Source: a virus
Length of the DNA stretch: 43,058 nt
Strand: one strand, 5' to 3'
IMG/VR virus record: IMGVR_UViG_3300025759_000187
Coordinates: 1 to 43,058 of that record
A model generated the notes under the pieces. The model ran no database searches, was not told where the DNA came from, and saw nothing but the letters and a program-made list of their open reading frames with translations. Numbering within the stretch: position 1 is the stretch's first letter; each line of letters starts with the position of its first letter. This document shows, one piece after another, positions 16,343-24,883 of this stretch. The translations under genes were made by a program, and so were the position numbers.

Positions 16343-16835
16343 TCGCGGACCTCCTGTGTGGATAATTGTTGCCGTAACGCAAGTAAAGAGAGAACTTCTC
16401 GTCGTTAATATATGAGTGGGCGGCGCGTCTAAACCCAGAGCGCAGCAACCAGCGGCAGTGTACAAGGTTTTTAGACATTACAAAGTTACCATACACGCCG
16501 TAAAGCTCGTCTAGAAGTGGGAAGATGTACCTGCGAGCATAGGCAGTCATTGCCCAACCGTACTTTTCAAACAGGTTGTCGTCCGCAAGCAGCCACACGT
16601 AGGCCAAACCAGACCGCACGTTACCGGACAGCCAGTTACCGTGACCCCATACGGCATGGATCACCTTGTCCTCCTCCGTACTGATGACAAACGAATACTC
16701 TGAAGTCTCGATAGACTTAGACAGAAGAAGCCCTGGATCTTCTGTGCCATTCCAGCACAGCCGTAGCTCCTCAAGGTCATGCTGACGCAGCGACGGTCCT
16801 AGCGCATACCCATCATCTGGGTGCGCGGGCTCCAT
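16335..16835 (-). CDS. internal virion protein A, GNAT-like (T7 gp13 position)
   Basis: A 166-residue protein whose layout resembles GNAT acetyltransferases: an N-terminal strand-helix unit (RQHDLEELRLCW), central strands (SFVISTEEDKVIHAVWGHG, SGLAYVWLLADD), then helices and a late FVMSKNLVHCRWLLRSGFRR segment. In marine T7-like phages the gp13 slot is often filled by such proteins. Whether it acetylates anything is unknown. The start at 16835 shares a base with the gp12 stop (TAATG). A longer reading to 16883 would intrude on gp12. Confidence 0.75.
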   Translation of the reverse strand: MEPAHPDDGYALGPSLRQHDLEELRLCWNGTEDPGLLLSKSIETSEYSFVISTEEDKVIHAVWGHGNWLSGNVRSGLAYVWLLADDNLFEKYGWAMTAYARRYIFPLLDELYGVYGNFVMSKNLVHCRWLLRSGFRRAAHSYINDEKFSLYLRYGNNYPHRRSANV

Positions 16836-19800
16836 TAGAAGACCCCGGAAACGCCTGACTGTCGGTTCTGCGTTGACACCCATTCAATGCCTGTGATGTT
16901 GGAGGGGAACGGACTGTCGTTCGTAATGGACATCCGCAGGTTGTGCGCGGCTCCATGCAGCGGAACCCGAACGGTGCCGGACTTGATGCTGTCAATGTCT
17001 TCGCTATCAAAGCCTTCGACAGGTCCGATTCCAATGGAACTGCTCTCGTCGTTGCTGAAGGTAGTAGTATAGCTGCTACCTGCTTTATGATCCAACACGA
17101 CTTGAAAGTAGCGCGAGCGATCAAACGACACTCTAGCTTCTGAGTTTACTGTGCGTCTTCCGCGGGTAGGTGTGCCGTCCTGAGTGCGGGGCAGCACTCG
17201 GTTAGCTGACCACTTAAACGTGTAGGGAACACCGAACCAAACTTTTGTGTTAGTTGGTACGCCACGCACAATGATAGAGTTAGAGCCGCGGTCTAGAACA
17301 GTAAGTTCAGTGCCCGGTTCAATGGCACCATCCACGGCTGTGACTGCCGTGATAGTGGGGCTAGTGTCGGGGTCGTATACAGCCGCCGTGGAAAACGTGT
17401 ACGTAGTTGTGTCTTGATTGCCGTAGGAGGGGTTGTCCGGAGTAAAGGTTACGGTAATTCCACCACCTGAACCACCGAAATACTTCTTACGGTCCAAATG
17501 CATTAAGAGATCTGAATCTTCGTCAGTCTGGCCGGGACCAAACTCAATCTTTTCGAGTGCCGTGCCGTTCTCGGCCCCGTTTTCGTAGAACATAACAAGG
17601 TACAGCGTCTCGTTGAGCATCACCATATCCTGTACTTCTCCGGTAAACGTCCACTTATTCCAAGCAGCAAAGCTGTACTCAGTATCGGACTGCTTTAGAT
17701 ACTTGAAGCAGTATAGCGTGTTAGGGTCAGCCGCCGAGTGGGCGAAAGCAATGCTATCGTTCGGGTTAGTGACGATGCGAACGCTCTCATTTTGTGGGAT
17801 GAGTCGCGGAACGTTTTGCGTCAGATCAACAGGGGCAAAATCATTTAGGTCGCCAAAGGGTATAAGCTCCCTGATCCCTACATACGCCGCGTTGCGGTAG
17901 GGCATCATGATGGAGCGACCAAACGGCACGGGCGGTCCATCAGTCAAACCTTCAAACCTAGAGACAAGCGGAGCTTCAATGGTGCGCGGGCTTAGCACGC
18001 CGGATCGGCTACCTAGGGCAATCTGACTGTCTTGGGTAAACGCCAGTAGGCGCTCGTTCATGGGCACCACGTAGTTGATAACCCTTCCGCCGCCCTCCGT
18101 GGACGCCACATCAATACGCTCATCGTCAGGCACTGACAGTTGCGTAGTGCGCCAGAAGTTGTATAGCTCTCCCGTCTGCGACATGCAGACGTTAGCTTCA
18201 CTGGTGAAGCCTAGACGGCCTTGCCAGTAAAAGATCTCTTGCAGCTTTTTCCCGACAAACGATGGCGCTTTGTTGTTTTTAGTTGAGCCAACAGTGCGCT
18301 CACCCCACTCGTCCGTAAAGCGAACGTCGAAGAAAATGCTGTCAGCGTTGCTAGTGTACGTCCCAAGGTTATCATCGACAGAGCGTCGAATCATGACAGG
18401 CATGGTAGACTTCGTGAGCTTTCCCTTACCCGCCTCCGGTAGCGCAGCCTCTAGCCACAGTCCGGGGCCAAAGTGCGAAACGTAGTCTGGGTTATTGAAC
18501 TGGTCAAAGTCCCGCTCTGTCTCTTCGGCCCACTTGTCGGACGAGAACCGAACCCAGTAGCCTGCGTCACGCACACCTTCCAGGCCAGACACGTACACTA
18601 GAGCACCGTGGCGGAACTCTAGCGGCAGGTCCGTGATGTCTTCCACTTCCGAAGTCCAGCCCGTGGCGTAGGTGTTGCCCACGCTGTCGGTGACGCTGAA
18701 CTCAAGAATGTCTTGTTCAGTTTCGATTAGGAATGACGAGCCACCCGTCCGAAGTGCGGGGGTGACAGTGTCGATTCCCGTTGTAGCGGTGCCGCGGGCT
18801 TCGATCTGCTCACGCAGGGTGTGGCAGACAAACTCTGTATTGATGGGGTAGCTGCGGTTAACTTGAACTTTTGGTTCGGTGTTAGTAAATTTACTCGTGT
18901 TAGCGCTTACCAGAGCAGCAGGCGGCACAATGCCGAAATAAAGGTCGGCGGTCGAGCTTCCTTGAATCAGCTTAGCCACCCGCGTTGCCGGATCAAAGGC
19001 AAACGCTCCTACGCCAAAATCCGCAACGTCGGCTTGGACGCCACTAGCAGGATCAGCAAAGAGCATTTGGCTCGAATCGACAAACGGCTCGGCTTCTTGA
19101 AACACTGAACTGCCGCTAGACATGTCAGTTTCAAGAATCCATCCATCAACAACGGGGTCATGATTAAACTGAACCCAAGTTCTAGGATAGTCGTTCTCCG
19201 CTGCTGGACCTAGAGCATAGGTAATCTTGTTCGTACCAGTGCTGTATTTAAACACCGACTCTTTCGGAGTGCCGCCGGGGTTGGCAACCTTGATCTTAAT
19301 GGTAACCGAGGTTCCCCAGTTGAACTGCCGAATAAACACACCAGCAGTTCTTTTGGGTACGTCCCAAGATACTCGCGTCGGACCTACTTCCTCGGCCACG
19401 ATGACGTTGCGATTGACAACGAAAGCAGTATCTACAACGACAGCCGCTCGCAAGTCGTCGCGTCCTGCGGCGTAAGTTCCAAGAGCGCCGAAGTATTCAC
19501 CAGCACTACCTGCTACCGTTTGCAGAGCGTAGCCGCCCGCTGCGTTTTCGGTGTCACGGACAGGCACTTCGTCCCCGTCCGCATCAAAAATGCGGACTGT
19601 GCCCCCGCCGCACATGATAAGATATTGCTCATCGTCCCGATCCATAGTAAAGATGAATCGGTCAAGCTTGCCTGAACCCGTAATGGAGGCAACATGTTGC
19701 GACGGCATTCGCTTAGCCGCACCGTCCAGCGGACTAAGGTAAGCGTTCTCGCATTCGCGGGCTTGGTTAAGTAGGCGGGTCTCTTCAGGCTGCTGGCTAA

Positions 19801-19840
19801 GACCACCTAGAATATTTTTAGAAATCTGTGTGCTGGTCAT
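16835..19840 (-). CDS. tail tubular protein B (T7 gp12-like)
   Basis: A 1001-residue nozzle protein, longer than T7 gp12 (794). It opens MTSTQISKNILGGLSQQPEE, the pattern of this family's N-terminus, and continues as a beta-rich protein with many Asp/Asn/Gly turns. It forms the distal tail tube that carries the fibres. The C-terminal 250 residues are Thr/Ser/Gly-rich and may be extra surface domains. It is coupled by ATGA overlap to tail tube A and by TAATG to the gp13-like gene. Confidence 0.92.
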   Translation of the reverse strand: MTSTQISKNILGGLSQQPEETRLLNQARECENAYLSPLDGAAKRMPSQHVASITGSGKLDRFIFTMDRDDEQYLIMCGGGTVRIFDADGDEVPVRDTENAAGGYALQTVAGSAGEYFGALGTYAAGRDDLRAAVVVDTAFVVNRNVIVAEEVGPTRVSWDVPKRTAGVFIRQFNWGTSVTIKIKVANPGGTPKESVFKYSTGTNKITYALGPAAENDYPRTWVQFNHDPVVDGWILETDMSSGSSVFQEAEPFVDSSQMLFADPASGVQADVADFGVGAFAFDPATRVAKLIQGSSTADLYFGIVPPAALVSANTSKFTNTEPKVQVNRSYPINTEFVCHTLREQIEARGTATTGIDTVTPALRTGGSSFLIETEQDILEFSVTDSVGNTYATGWTSEVEDITDLPLEFRHGALVYVSGLEGVRDAGYWVRFSSDKWAEETERDFDQFNNPDYVSHFGPGLWLEAALPEAGKGKLTKSTMPVMIRRSVDDNLGTYTSNADSIFFDVRFTDEWGERTVGSTKNNKAPSFVGKKLQEIFYWQGRLGFTSEANVCMSQTGELYNFWRTTQLSVPDDERIDVASTEGGGRVINYVVPMNERLLAFTQDSQIALGSRSGVLSPRTIEAPLVSRFEGLTDGPPVPFGRSIMMPYRNAAYVGIRELIPFGDLNDFAPVDLTQNVPRLIPQNESVRIVTNPNDSIAFAHSAADPNTLYCFKYLKQSDTEYSFAAWNKWTFTGEVQDMVMLNETLYLVMFYENGAENGTALEKIEFGPGQTDEDSDLLMHLDRKKYFGGSGGGITVTFTPDNPSYGNQDTTTYTFSTAAVYDPDTSPTITAVTAVDGAIEPGTELTVLDRGSNSIIVRGVPTNTKVWFGVPYTFKWSANRVLPRTQDGTPTRGRRTVNSEARVSFDRSRYFQVVLDHKAGSSYTTTFSNDESSSIGIGPVEGFDSEDIDSIKSGTVRVPLHGAAHNLRMSITNDSPFPSNITGIEWVSTQNRQSGVSGVF

Positions 19841-20469
19841 GAAGAGTCCCTTGACTTAAACGGATCGTTGCCGAAGAACGCTGCACTACCCGTGTAGACA
19901 GAGCCTCCGCTAAGACCAGCGTGCATGTCAGGCGAGTCGAACATGCTGTACGCCCCTGCATCAAGATCGCCGTCAAGGATTAGGCGGCGAGCCTCACGCT
20001 CATCCATGATAAGTGATTGAAGAGAGTCGTCAGTTCCAACGTGGTACTGGTGGAACCGCCGCGCAGCCTTCTTGGTGATGTACGTCTTAACTTCTTCGAG
20101 AAGATCGTCCCACTCAATGAAGTAAATCGCCGTACCTTTAACGGCTTCACCGATAGCTTCCGTTTTGTTAAGTCGGTCGTAAATGAAACGACCGCGTGCA
20201 ATGTAGTACGGCACTTCTCGCGGGTCGAAGCGCAGCATTGTAGTCGGAATGGCTACCTTGTTCGTGAGTTCCGCTGCCTCAAGAGACACTTCGTACTCTG
20301 TGTTCCAGTGCCAGCCTTCGTTAAGAACTTCTCGGTGGCACGTATCAAGCTGCTGTACAGCTAGGGTTGCTTCAGCGGTAGTACCTGCCGCAATCGTCGT
20401 AACAGGCATCATGTCCGATGATGCGAGAATGAGGTTAACTGCCTCAAGTTCAGTCAGTCGTGAAGCCAT
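19837..20469 (-). CDS. tail tubular protein A (T7 gp11-like)
   Basis: A 210-residue adaptor (T7 gp11 has 196) that joins the portal to the nozzle. It starts MASRLTELEAVNLILASSDM and has the family's LDTCHREVLNEGWHWNTEY segment at about residues 41-59. It lies directly after the capsid gene and its terminator, as in T7. TAGGAT just before the ATG is a weak Shine-Dalgarno sequence. Confidence 0.93.
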   Translation of the reverse strand: MASRLTELEAVNLILASSDMMPVTTIAAGTTAEATLAVQQLDTCHREVLNEGWHWNTEYEVSLEAAELTNKVAIPTTMLRFDPREVPYYIARGRFIYDRLNKTEAIGEAVKGTAIYFIEWDDLLEEVKTYITKKAARRFHQYHVGTDDSLQSLIMDEREARRLILDGDLDAGAYSMFDSPDMHAGLSGGSVYTGSAAFFGNDPFKSRDSS

Positions 20470-20485
20470 ATCCTATAAATGTAGT

Positions 20486-20515
20486 GGCGGGCTGAAGCCG
20501 AAACTCCAGCCCGCC
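20486..20515 (-). terminator. hairpin behind the capsid gene (T-phi position)
   Basis: GGCGGGCTG (20486-20494) pairs perfectly over 9 bp with CAGCCCGCC (20507-20515), with a 12-nt loop. On the minus strand it is followed by ACTACATTTATAGG. T7 has its main RNA polymerase terminator, T-phi, at this position after gene 10, where it boosts capsid transcripts over downstream genes. There is no long U-tract, so termination is probably partial, as in T7. Confidence 0.7.
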
Positions 20516-20554
20516 GAGTCAGCAGCGAAGCTCCTACCAAAGGCAGGAACTATA

Positions 20555-21598
20555 TCAGGTGGTCAGCGTGATCGCGCACTCAGGGCGCAGAACACCGTGA
20601 CCCTCGACAAAGTAAGAAAGGATCAGGTCGCCCAGGATCTCTTCCTTACGGGTGCGCGAGGTCGTCAGACCCTGACGGCGCACAGAGCCGATGCAAGACT
20701 TGTGGAACGCCAGCGCCTTCACCGCGGTGAAGTCACGACCCGCGGCACTGTCAGAGTAATTCTCACCAAACGTACCTGCTTCGCTACCGACAGCGGCTTG
20801 GGGTAGGTGGTTGGTGTAGAAGATCTTGAAGCCAGCGATGCGGTTGATCGCCGTCTTGTCGCTGACATCTCCGTTCGGGCCGTTCTTGTTGGTCTCGTAC
20901 TTGATGAAGGGCGAGTCTTCGACCGTGAGCGCCGCGAAGTAATCTTGCGGCGTCATGGCAACATAGATTTCCTCCATCGGAACGTTACGCTCAGCCATGC
21001 GAGCAGCAGCAGCGCCGATAGTCTTGATAACCGACTCAGCAGCCGTCTTGTTGGCAAAGCCCCACGCAGTGCCGCCAGCGGTGGTGGCGCTAATGGTGCC
21101 ACCCTTCTCCACGCTACCAGAACCCAAAGGCTCCAGCGACGTGTCGAGGGCCGGGTCCGTCTGAGACGCAATGTGAATCAGTTGCAGAAGCTGCTTGTCG
21201 CGCTTACGGGCAAGGGCGTTGCCTTGCTCTTCAGCGAGACGGGAAGCGGCTTCCCAATGATTAATCATGTCATCCCAATCATCAGTAGTTCTAGCTGAAA
21301 CGAGCGGGCGGTCGATGAAGATCTCACGCTCGGCCATCTGAATCTGGTTCAGATAACCGTTCGCGGGGTCCAGCATGTTTTCGCCCCTGAGGTGGTATTT
21401 CGCCTCAGCGCGGCCCACAACTGGAAAGGTAAATGATTTCCCTGAGGAAATCGTTTGCACATCGACCATGCCTTCCATAACGTTTTTCGTTTGGAAGGTA
21501 TCGAGGACCCGACCGCTATACATCTTAAGGAATAGCGCCTCCTTGGGTCCGGAAAGTTGATTCTGACCGACAGCCGTCGGATCAATTTGAGAAACCAT
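20555..21598 (-). CDS. major capsid protein (T7 gp10-like)
   Basis: A 347-residue HK97-fold capsid protein (T7 gp10A has 345). Family features visible are the N-terminal LFLKMYSGRVLDTFQ segment, the GKSFTFPVVGRAEAKYH segment, and DRPLVSARTTDDWDD with the following long helix. It has its own terminator downstream and a 144-nt non-coding leader upstream, the pattern expected for the most highly expressed gene. No strong Shine-Dalgarno sequence precedes the ATG (TTAATACT). There is no sign of a gp10B-type frameshift extension before the stop. Confidence 0.95.
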   Translation of the reverse strand: MVSQIDPTAVGQNQLSGPKEALFLKMYSGRVLDTFQTKNVMEGMVDVQTISSGKSFTFPVVGRAEAKYHLRGENMLDPANGYLNQIQMAEREIFIDRPLVSARTTDDWDDMINHWEAASRLAEEQGNALARKRDKQLLQLIHIASQTDPALDTSLEPLGSGSVEKGGTISATTAGGTAWGFANKTAAESVIKTIGAAAARMAERNVPMEEIYVAMTPQDYFAALTVEDSPFIKYETNKNGPNGDVSDKTAINRIAGFKIFYTNHLPQAAVGSEAGTFGENYSDSAAGRDFTAVKALAFHKSCIGSVRRQGLTTSRTRKEEILGDLILSYFVEGHGVLRPECAITLTT

Positions 21599-21742
21599 AG
21601 TATTAAGGTATCAGTTGAAAGGAAAGAATTGTGAGCTTAGAGCCCAGAACCCTAGAGGCTGTCCGTTCAACGTCCTCACCTTGATCCACCGTAGCGGAGG
21701 TGCTGTTGGTCAGGGGCCTGTACGGGGTGCCGTACTCAAATA
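21599..21742 (-). promoter_or_regulatory. capsid gene leader, probable promoter region
   Basis: A 144-nt gap upstream of the capsid gene. It is one of the few gaps in the otherwise overlapping leftward genes, so it is the best place for a late promoter like T7 phi10. On the minus strand it holds a small hairpin (GTACGG CACC CCGTAC near 21721-21736) and a second imperfect one (CCTCCG CTA CGGTGG). I could not match it to the T7-like elements at 180-247, so no exact promoter is assigned. Confidence 0.35.
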
Positions 21743-22195
21743 TCAGTTAAGCTCGATCTGAAGGCCGAACAGGTTAACTTCGCCAGCGCCTTCGGTGTCA
21801 ATGACAAGCTGGTAAGCGCCAGAGCCAGACTCCACGCCGTCAATGGTAAAGGTCACGTAGACATAGGTAACGCCATCAATGGTCATTTCATGGTCAGTAA
21901 CCACTTCGGTGCCTAGCGTGCCCGGGTCAACCGCAGCGACAGACGACGAGTTGTCGCGGAAGCACTTCACGAACTGCCCAGTGGTGAACACACCAGCGGC
22001 AGACGCAGCAGGGCGAACGCCCACATGGAAGGTGGAAGCATCGCTGCTCGCCTTTTCGTAGGCAAAACGAATCGTGCCAGTGCCTGCCGTGGTAGTCACA
22101 TCATCGGCATACGTAACCTCGGCAACTTCCATGACCCGGATTTTGTTATCCAGCAAGAACGCCGACGTAATGGCGTTATCATCAAGATTAGTCAT
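21743..22195 (-). CDS. possible head decoration protein
   Basis: A 150-residue Thr/Val/Gly-rich protein, probably all-beta (for example VTYVYVTFTIDGVE and GAYQLVIDTEG). No catalytic motif or signal peptide is visible. T7 has no gene between scaffold and capsid. Small beta-sandwich proteins beside capsid genes in phages are often decoration or head-fibre proteins, so that role is inferred from position and composition. It is separated from the capsid gene by the 144-nt leader and from the upstream lipoprotein gene by a hairpin. Confidence 0.6.
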   Translation of the reverse strand: MTNLDDNAITSAFLLDNKIRVMEVAEVTYADDVTTTAGTGTIRFAYEKASSDASTFHVGVRPAASAAGVFTTGQFVKCFRDNSSSVAAVDPGTLGTEVVTDHEMTIDGVTYVYVTFTIDGVESGSGAYQLVIDTEGAGEVNLFGLQIELN

Positions 22196-22203
22196 AGTAA
22201 AAT

Positions 22204-22222
22204 ACCTGAGCCTCTCTCAGGT
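22204..22222 (-). terminator. hairpin overlapping the lipoprotein stop codon
   Basis: ACCTGAG (22204-22210) pairs with CTCAGGT (22216-22222) around CCTCT. On the minus strand the stem is followed by ATTTTACT. It includes the stop codon of the gene at 22217-22669. It could terminate part of the transcripts, or protect and process the message ahead of the gene at 22195. Confidence 0.45.
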
Positions 22223-22669
22223 AGAAGGGGGTAGAGGCTGCTGGCGGAACCGACGAGCGGCACCACTAGCAGCAGGTACACTTGCGCCGCCAAGAATCCC
22301 GGCGAGCAAGAGGTCTAGTAGGGGATTGCCAGTAATCGGAGACGACTTGCTGGCTTGGAGGATGGCGGTCGTGCGCTCGCGGATTGAGTCTACGATGGCT
22401 TCAGCCGACATCCCGGTCTGATCGACAAGATCCTCAATCTTCTGCTTGGCGTCAGCCTGCACAGTTTCAAGGTCTTCGATCTTTTGGTCTTGTGAGCGTT
22501 GGTTGTCAGCAAGGATCTGCTTAATTTCGTCCTGACGCTCGTCTTCAATTTGCTGGAAGCGGACCAAAGCTTCGCGCTGTACTGCCCCGAAAGCCTCAAG
22601 GTCTCCAGGCATGACGCAGCTTACAATAAGCGTAGCCACGCACAACGCTACAACAACAAGTCTAACCAT
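22217..22669 (-). CDS. predicted lipoprotein with coiled coil
   Basis: 150 residues. A signal sequence (MVRLVVVALCVATLIVSC) ends in a lipobox-like IVSC with Cys18. Residues about 28-90 are a Gln/Glu/Asp-rich coiled coil, and about 112-132 is a hydrophobic stretch (NPLLDLLLAGILGGASVPA). A lipidated helical envelope protein in a phage could be a unimolecular spanin, a superinfection-exclusion lipoprotein or an ejection aid. The second hydrophobic stretch near the C-terminus favours a spanin-like or membrane-linking role. T7 has no counterpart between scaffold and capsid. The family is not recognised. Confidence 0.65.
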   Translation of the reverse strand: MVRLVVVALCVATLIVSCVMPGDLEAFGAVQREALVRFQQIEDERQDEIKQILADNQRSQDQKIEDLETVQADAKQKIEDLVDQTGMSAEAIVDSIRERTTAILQASKSSPITGNPLLDLLLAGILGGASVPAASGAARRFRQQPLPPST

Positions 22670-22670
22670 A

Positions 22671-23348
22671 CTACGATCCCGGTTGAATGTAACCCATTTG
22701 AATTGAACGATCCAACTTTGCCATAACCTTATTGCGGTACGCCGGGTCGTTCATGCGGCTCGTATCACGCAAAGCCTCTTGGAAAGACTCTTCATCCTCG
22801 AAGTAGTCCGTCATGACGCCACCACTGTCCGCAGAAACAATACCTGTCTCTGCCCCAGACTGAGCAATAAGCGACTGCATCGCCATCGCAGCAATCTCAA
22901 CGTCGGTGGACTGTAGCTGATTGTTAATCGCCACCTTCTGCGCCTCCGTAAGGTTCTGCGCTGCCCAAGCAAGAGCCTTTTCAGCAACTTGAGGTCCGCC
23001 GACTTGGTTAATAACCTTCTGCGTGCGGAGTTCAGCCATTGCCATCTCCGCAGCAAGCAGTCGATCCGCCACTACTCGGCTGTGCCCGTTACTTTCAAAC
23101 TCTTTATAGAGTTCTTCGGTAAACTTACCGTCGTTTGCAATAACAGAATCCATGATACGGCCGTAGTCGTTTTCAAAGAACTGCTCAACAGTTTTGTTAG
23201 GCTTATTTTCTACTTTAAGGGTAGTAACATCTTCGACCGGGGCGTCCGCCACAGGCGCAGGGGCGACAGGCTGTTCCTGTACCACCTCCGCGCCTTCAGT
23301 AGCCTGCTCCGTAGATTCAATCGTGACTTTGCTGCTGGATTCACTCAT
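22671..23348 (-). CDS. scaffolding protein (T7 gp9-like)
   Basis: A 225-residue acidic, helix-rich protein (T7 gp9 has 307) that directs procapsid assembly and then leaves the head. It starts MSESSSKVTIESTEQATEG, an unstructured Glu/Pro/Val-rich head, followed by helices and a basic short C-terminus (KLDRSIQMGYIQPGS), as in scaffold proteins whose C-terminus binds capsid. Position between portal and capsid supports it, although the SGNH hydrolase gene intervenes upstream. Confidence 0.85.
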   Translation of the reverse strand: MSESSSKVTIESTEQATEGAEVVQEQPVAPAPVADAPVEDVTTLKVENKPNKTVEQFFENDYGRIMDSVIANDGKFTEELYKEFESNGHSRVVADRLLAAEMAMAELRTQKVINQVGGPQVAEKALAWAAQNLTEAQKVAINNQLQSTDVEIAAMAMQSLIAQSGAETGIVSADSGGVMTDYFEDEESFQEALRDTSRMNDPAYRNKVMAKLDRSIQMGYIQPGS

Positions 23349-23350
23349 AA

Positions 23351-24883
23351 TTAAGAGGCGGTAATTCTGCTGACAGTTGCGGTAACTTCTTCAACTTGGA
23401 GTCCCTTATCAACAAAGGTGCTCCAGTAAAGGTCGCCTAGCTCATAGCCAAGCTGGTCAATGGCGGTGGCGCTGAGGTGAACGTTGTCACTGCCGATGCG
23501 GACAGTGTTAACGCTACCCTTGTAGAACAGACGCTTCACCACAGAATACGGGTCACCTGCGATGGCGTCAGCGAGACTCTTACGGCCAATCCGTCCGTAG
23601 TCTTTAGAGTCCGTGGGTGGGTTATTGGTATCAGTCTGAAGAATGTCTAGATAGATGGTCGGCACGTTGGTGATGCCAAGCGCCGTCTTGATGGCACCCG
23701 TAATCTTAACAAGCTCCGGGCCAACGTTACTGGCAGGGCTAGTTCCATTCGGGTTGTTGAGGAACTGAGCCTGCGTAGTGTTGTACAGCCTGCTGCAATC
23801 CTTTGAGCCCAGTGCCACAATCATGCCAGCAATGTAAGGTTTCTTGCCAGCACCTTGAAGCGCATCCATCGCAGGCTTCAGGTACATATCGTTCCACTGT
23901 TGGTAAGCAGACACCTGATCCGCATTGTTCGGTTGACCGGGAGCAGAAGTATCTTCAGCCGGGGCCGCGTAATCCGGCGAGAACGAGGTCCGGCGCACAC
24001 TGCCGACCGTCAGTTCGTGGGCCGCAGCACCAGACACTGCGAAGTGAACGTAGTGGGGTTGAGTAAAGTTATTGTTTGCAGTTCCATTGCGGAAAACTCC
24101 CCCAACCGGACCACCTTGAATGGACGGGTTGTAAAGCATCCACTGCCCAAACGTCCAAAGGAAGCTATTGTCGCGTAGTTCCGTGTCAAAGCTAGGCGCG
24201 TTTTGATCCAGCGGGTAGAACCTGTTAGCTGCGAAACCCATGTACGGGTGCATGTCAGCAAAACTTGCTGCACCCCACCCCGCATCTGCCGGGTCAGGAC
24301 CCGTGGCCGTGTGTGCGGTGCGAGCATCACAGAGACCCGCCACAAACTTGTCGGAGTCTGCACCTGCTGCACCGTTACTGTAATACCTACCAGACCCCCG
24401 AGCGCCATACACTGAAGCCAGCCGCTCATCGCTCATCCACTTGGTAGTCTTAGTCCAATACTCCTCCCAGTCGCTGGCGGTGCCGGGCTGCTTTCCCGTA
24501 TGAGCGGCGATGCAGCGGTAGTAGTTGCGGTCAAGATCAGCCGTAACCCACACAGTGTCGTCTACGCTGTAGCTAGTGCCGCCTTGCCACTGCACTGTCT
24601 TGGCTTTAGAGAGACCCTGATCCCAATACTTGAATAGGAATGTTGTAGCACCACCAGCGGTCTTTGTATCTAGGTAGCCCGGACCAGAAAACGATTTGGG
24701 GTACGGGTGAACCTTGGACGTAAACGCAAGGTTTCCGTCGTGCGTCTTCTCGCCTTTATCTACGTGCCCACCGACAGAGCCAGAACAGGTCGAGTCACCG
24801 AAAACAAGGAACACCGGAACAGCGTTGGCTCCAAGGTTAATGGTGCCGTCCGCGGTGGATGTAAGGGAAACAGGGTTAGGCAT
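23351..24883 (-). CDS. SGNH/GDSL-type hydrolase with carbohydrate-binding-like module
   Basis: 510 residues. GDS at 29-31 provides the nucleophile Ser31, VALGSKD is the probable block with the oxyanion residue, and D466-x-x-H469 (DNVHLS) completes the catalytic set of SGNH esterases. An insert at about 97-145 (WQGGTSYSVDDTVWV through TASDWEEYW) resembles family 5/12 carbohydrate-binding modules, with conserved aromatics. It probably deacetylates or de-esterifies a surface polysaccharide. It lies between portal and scaffold, overlapping the portal stop by TAATG, so it is expressed with head genes and may be virion-bound. T7 has no gene here. There is no secretion signal. Confidence 0.8.
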   Translation of the reverse strand: MPNPVSLTSTADGTINLGANAVPVFLVFGDSTCSGSVGGHVDKGEKTHDGNLAFTSKVHPYPKSFSGPGYLDTKTAGGATTFLFKYWDQGLSKAKTVQWQGGTSYSVDDTVWVTADLDRNYYRCIAAHTGKQPGTASDWEEYWTKTTKWMSDERLASVYGARGSGRYYSNGAAGADSDKFVAGLCDARTAHTATGPDPADAGWGAASFADMHPYMGFAANRFYPLDQNAPSFDTELRDNSFLWTFGQWMLYNPSIQGGPVGGVFRNGTANNNFTQPHYVHFAVSGAAAHELTVGSVRRTSFSPDYAAPAEDTSAPGQPNNADQVSAYQQWNDMYLKPAMDALQGAGKKPYIAGMIVALGSKDCSRLYNTTQAQFLNNPNGTSPASNVGPELVKITGAIKTALGITNVPTIYLDILQTDTNNPPTDSKDYGRIGRKSLADAIAGDPYSVVKRLFYKGSVNTVRIGSDNVHLSATAIDQLGYELGDLYWSTFVDKGLQVEEVTATVSRITAS

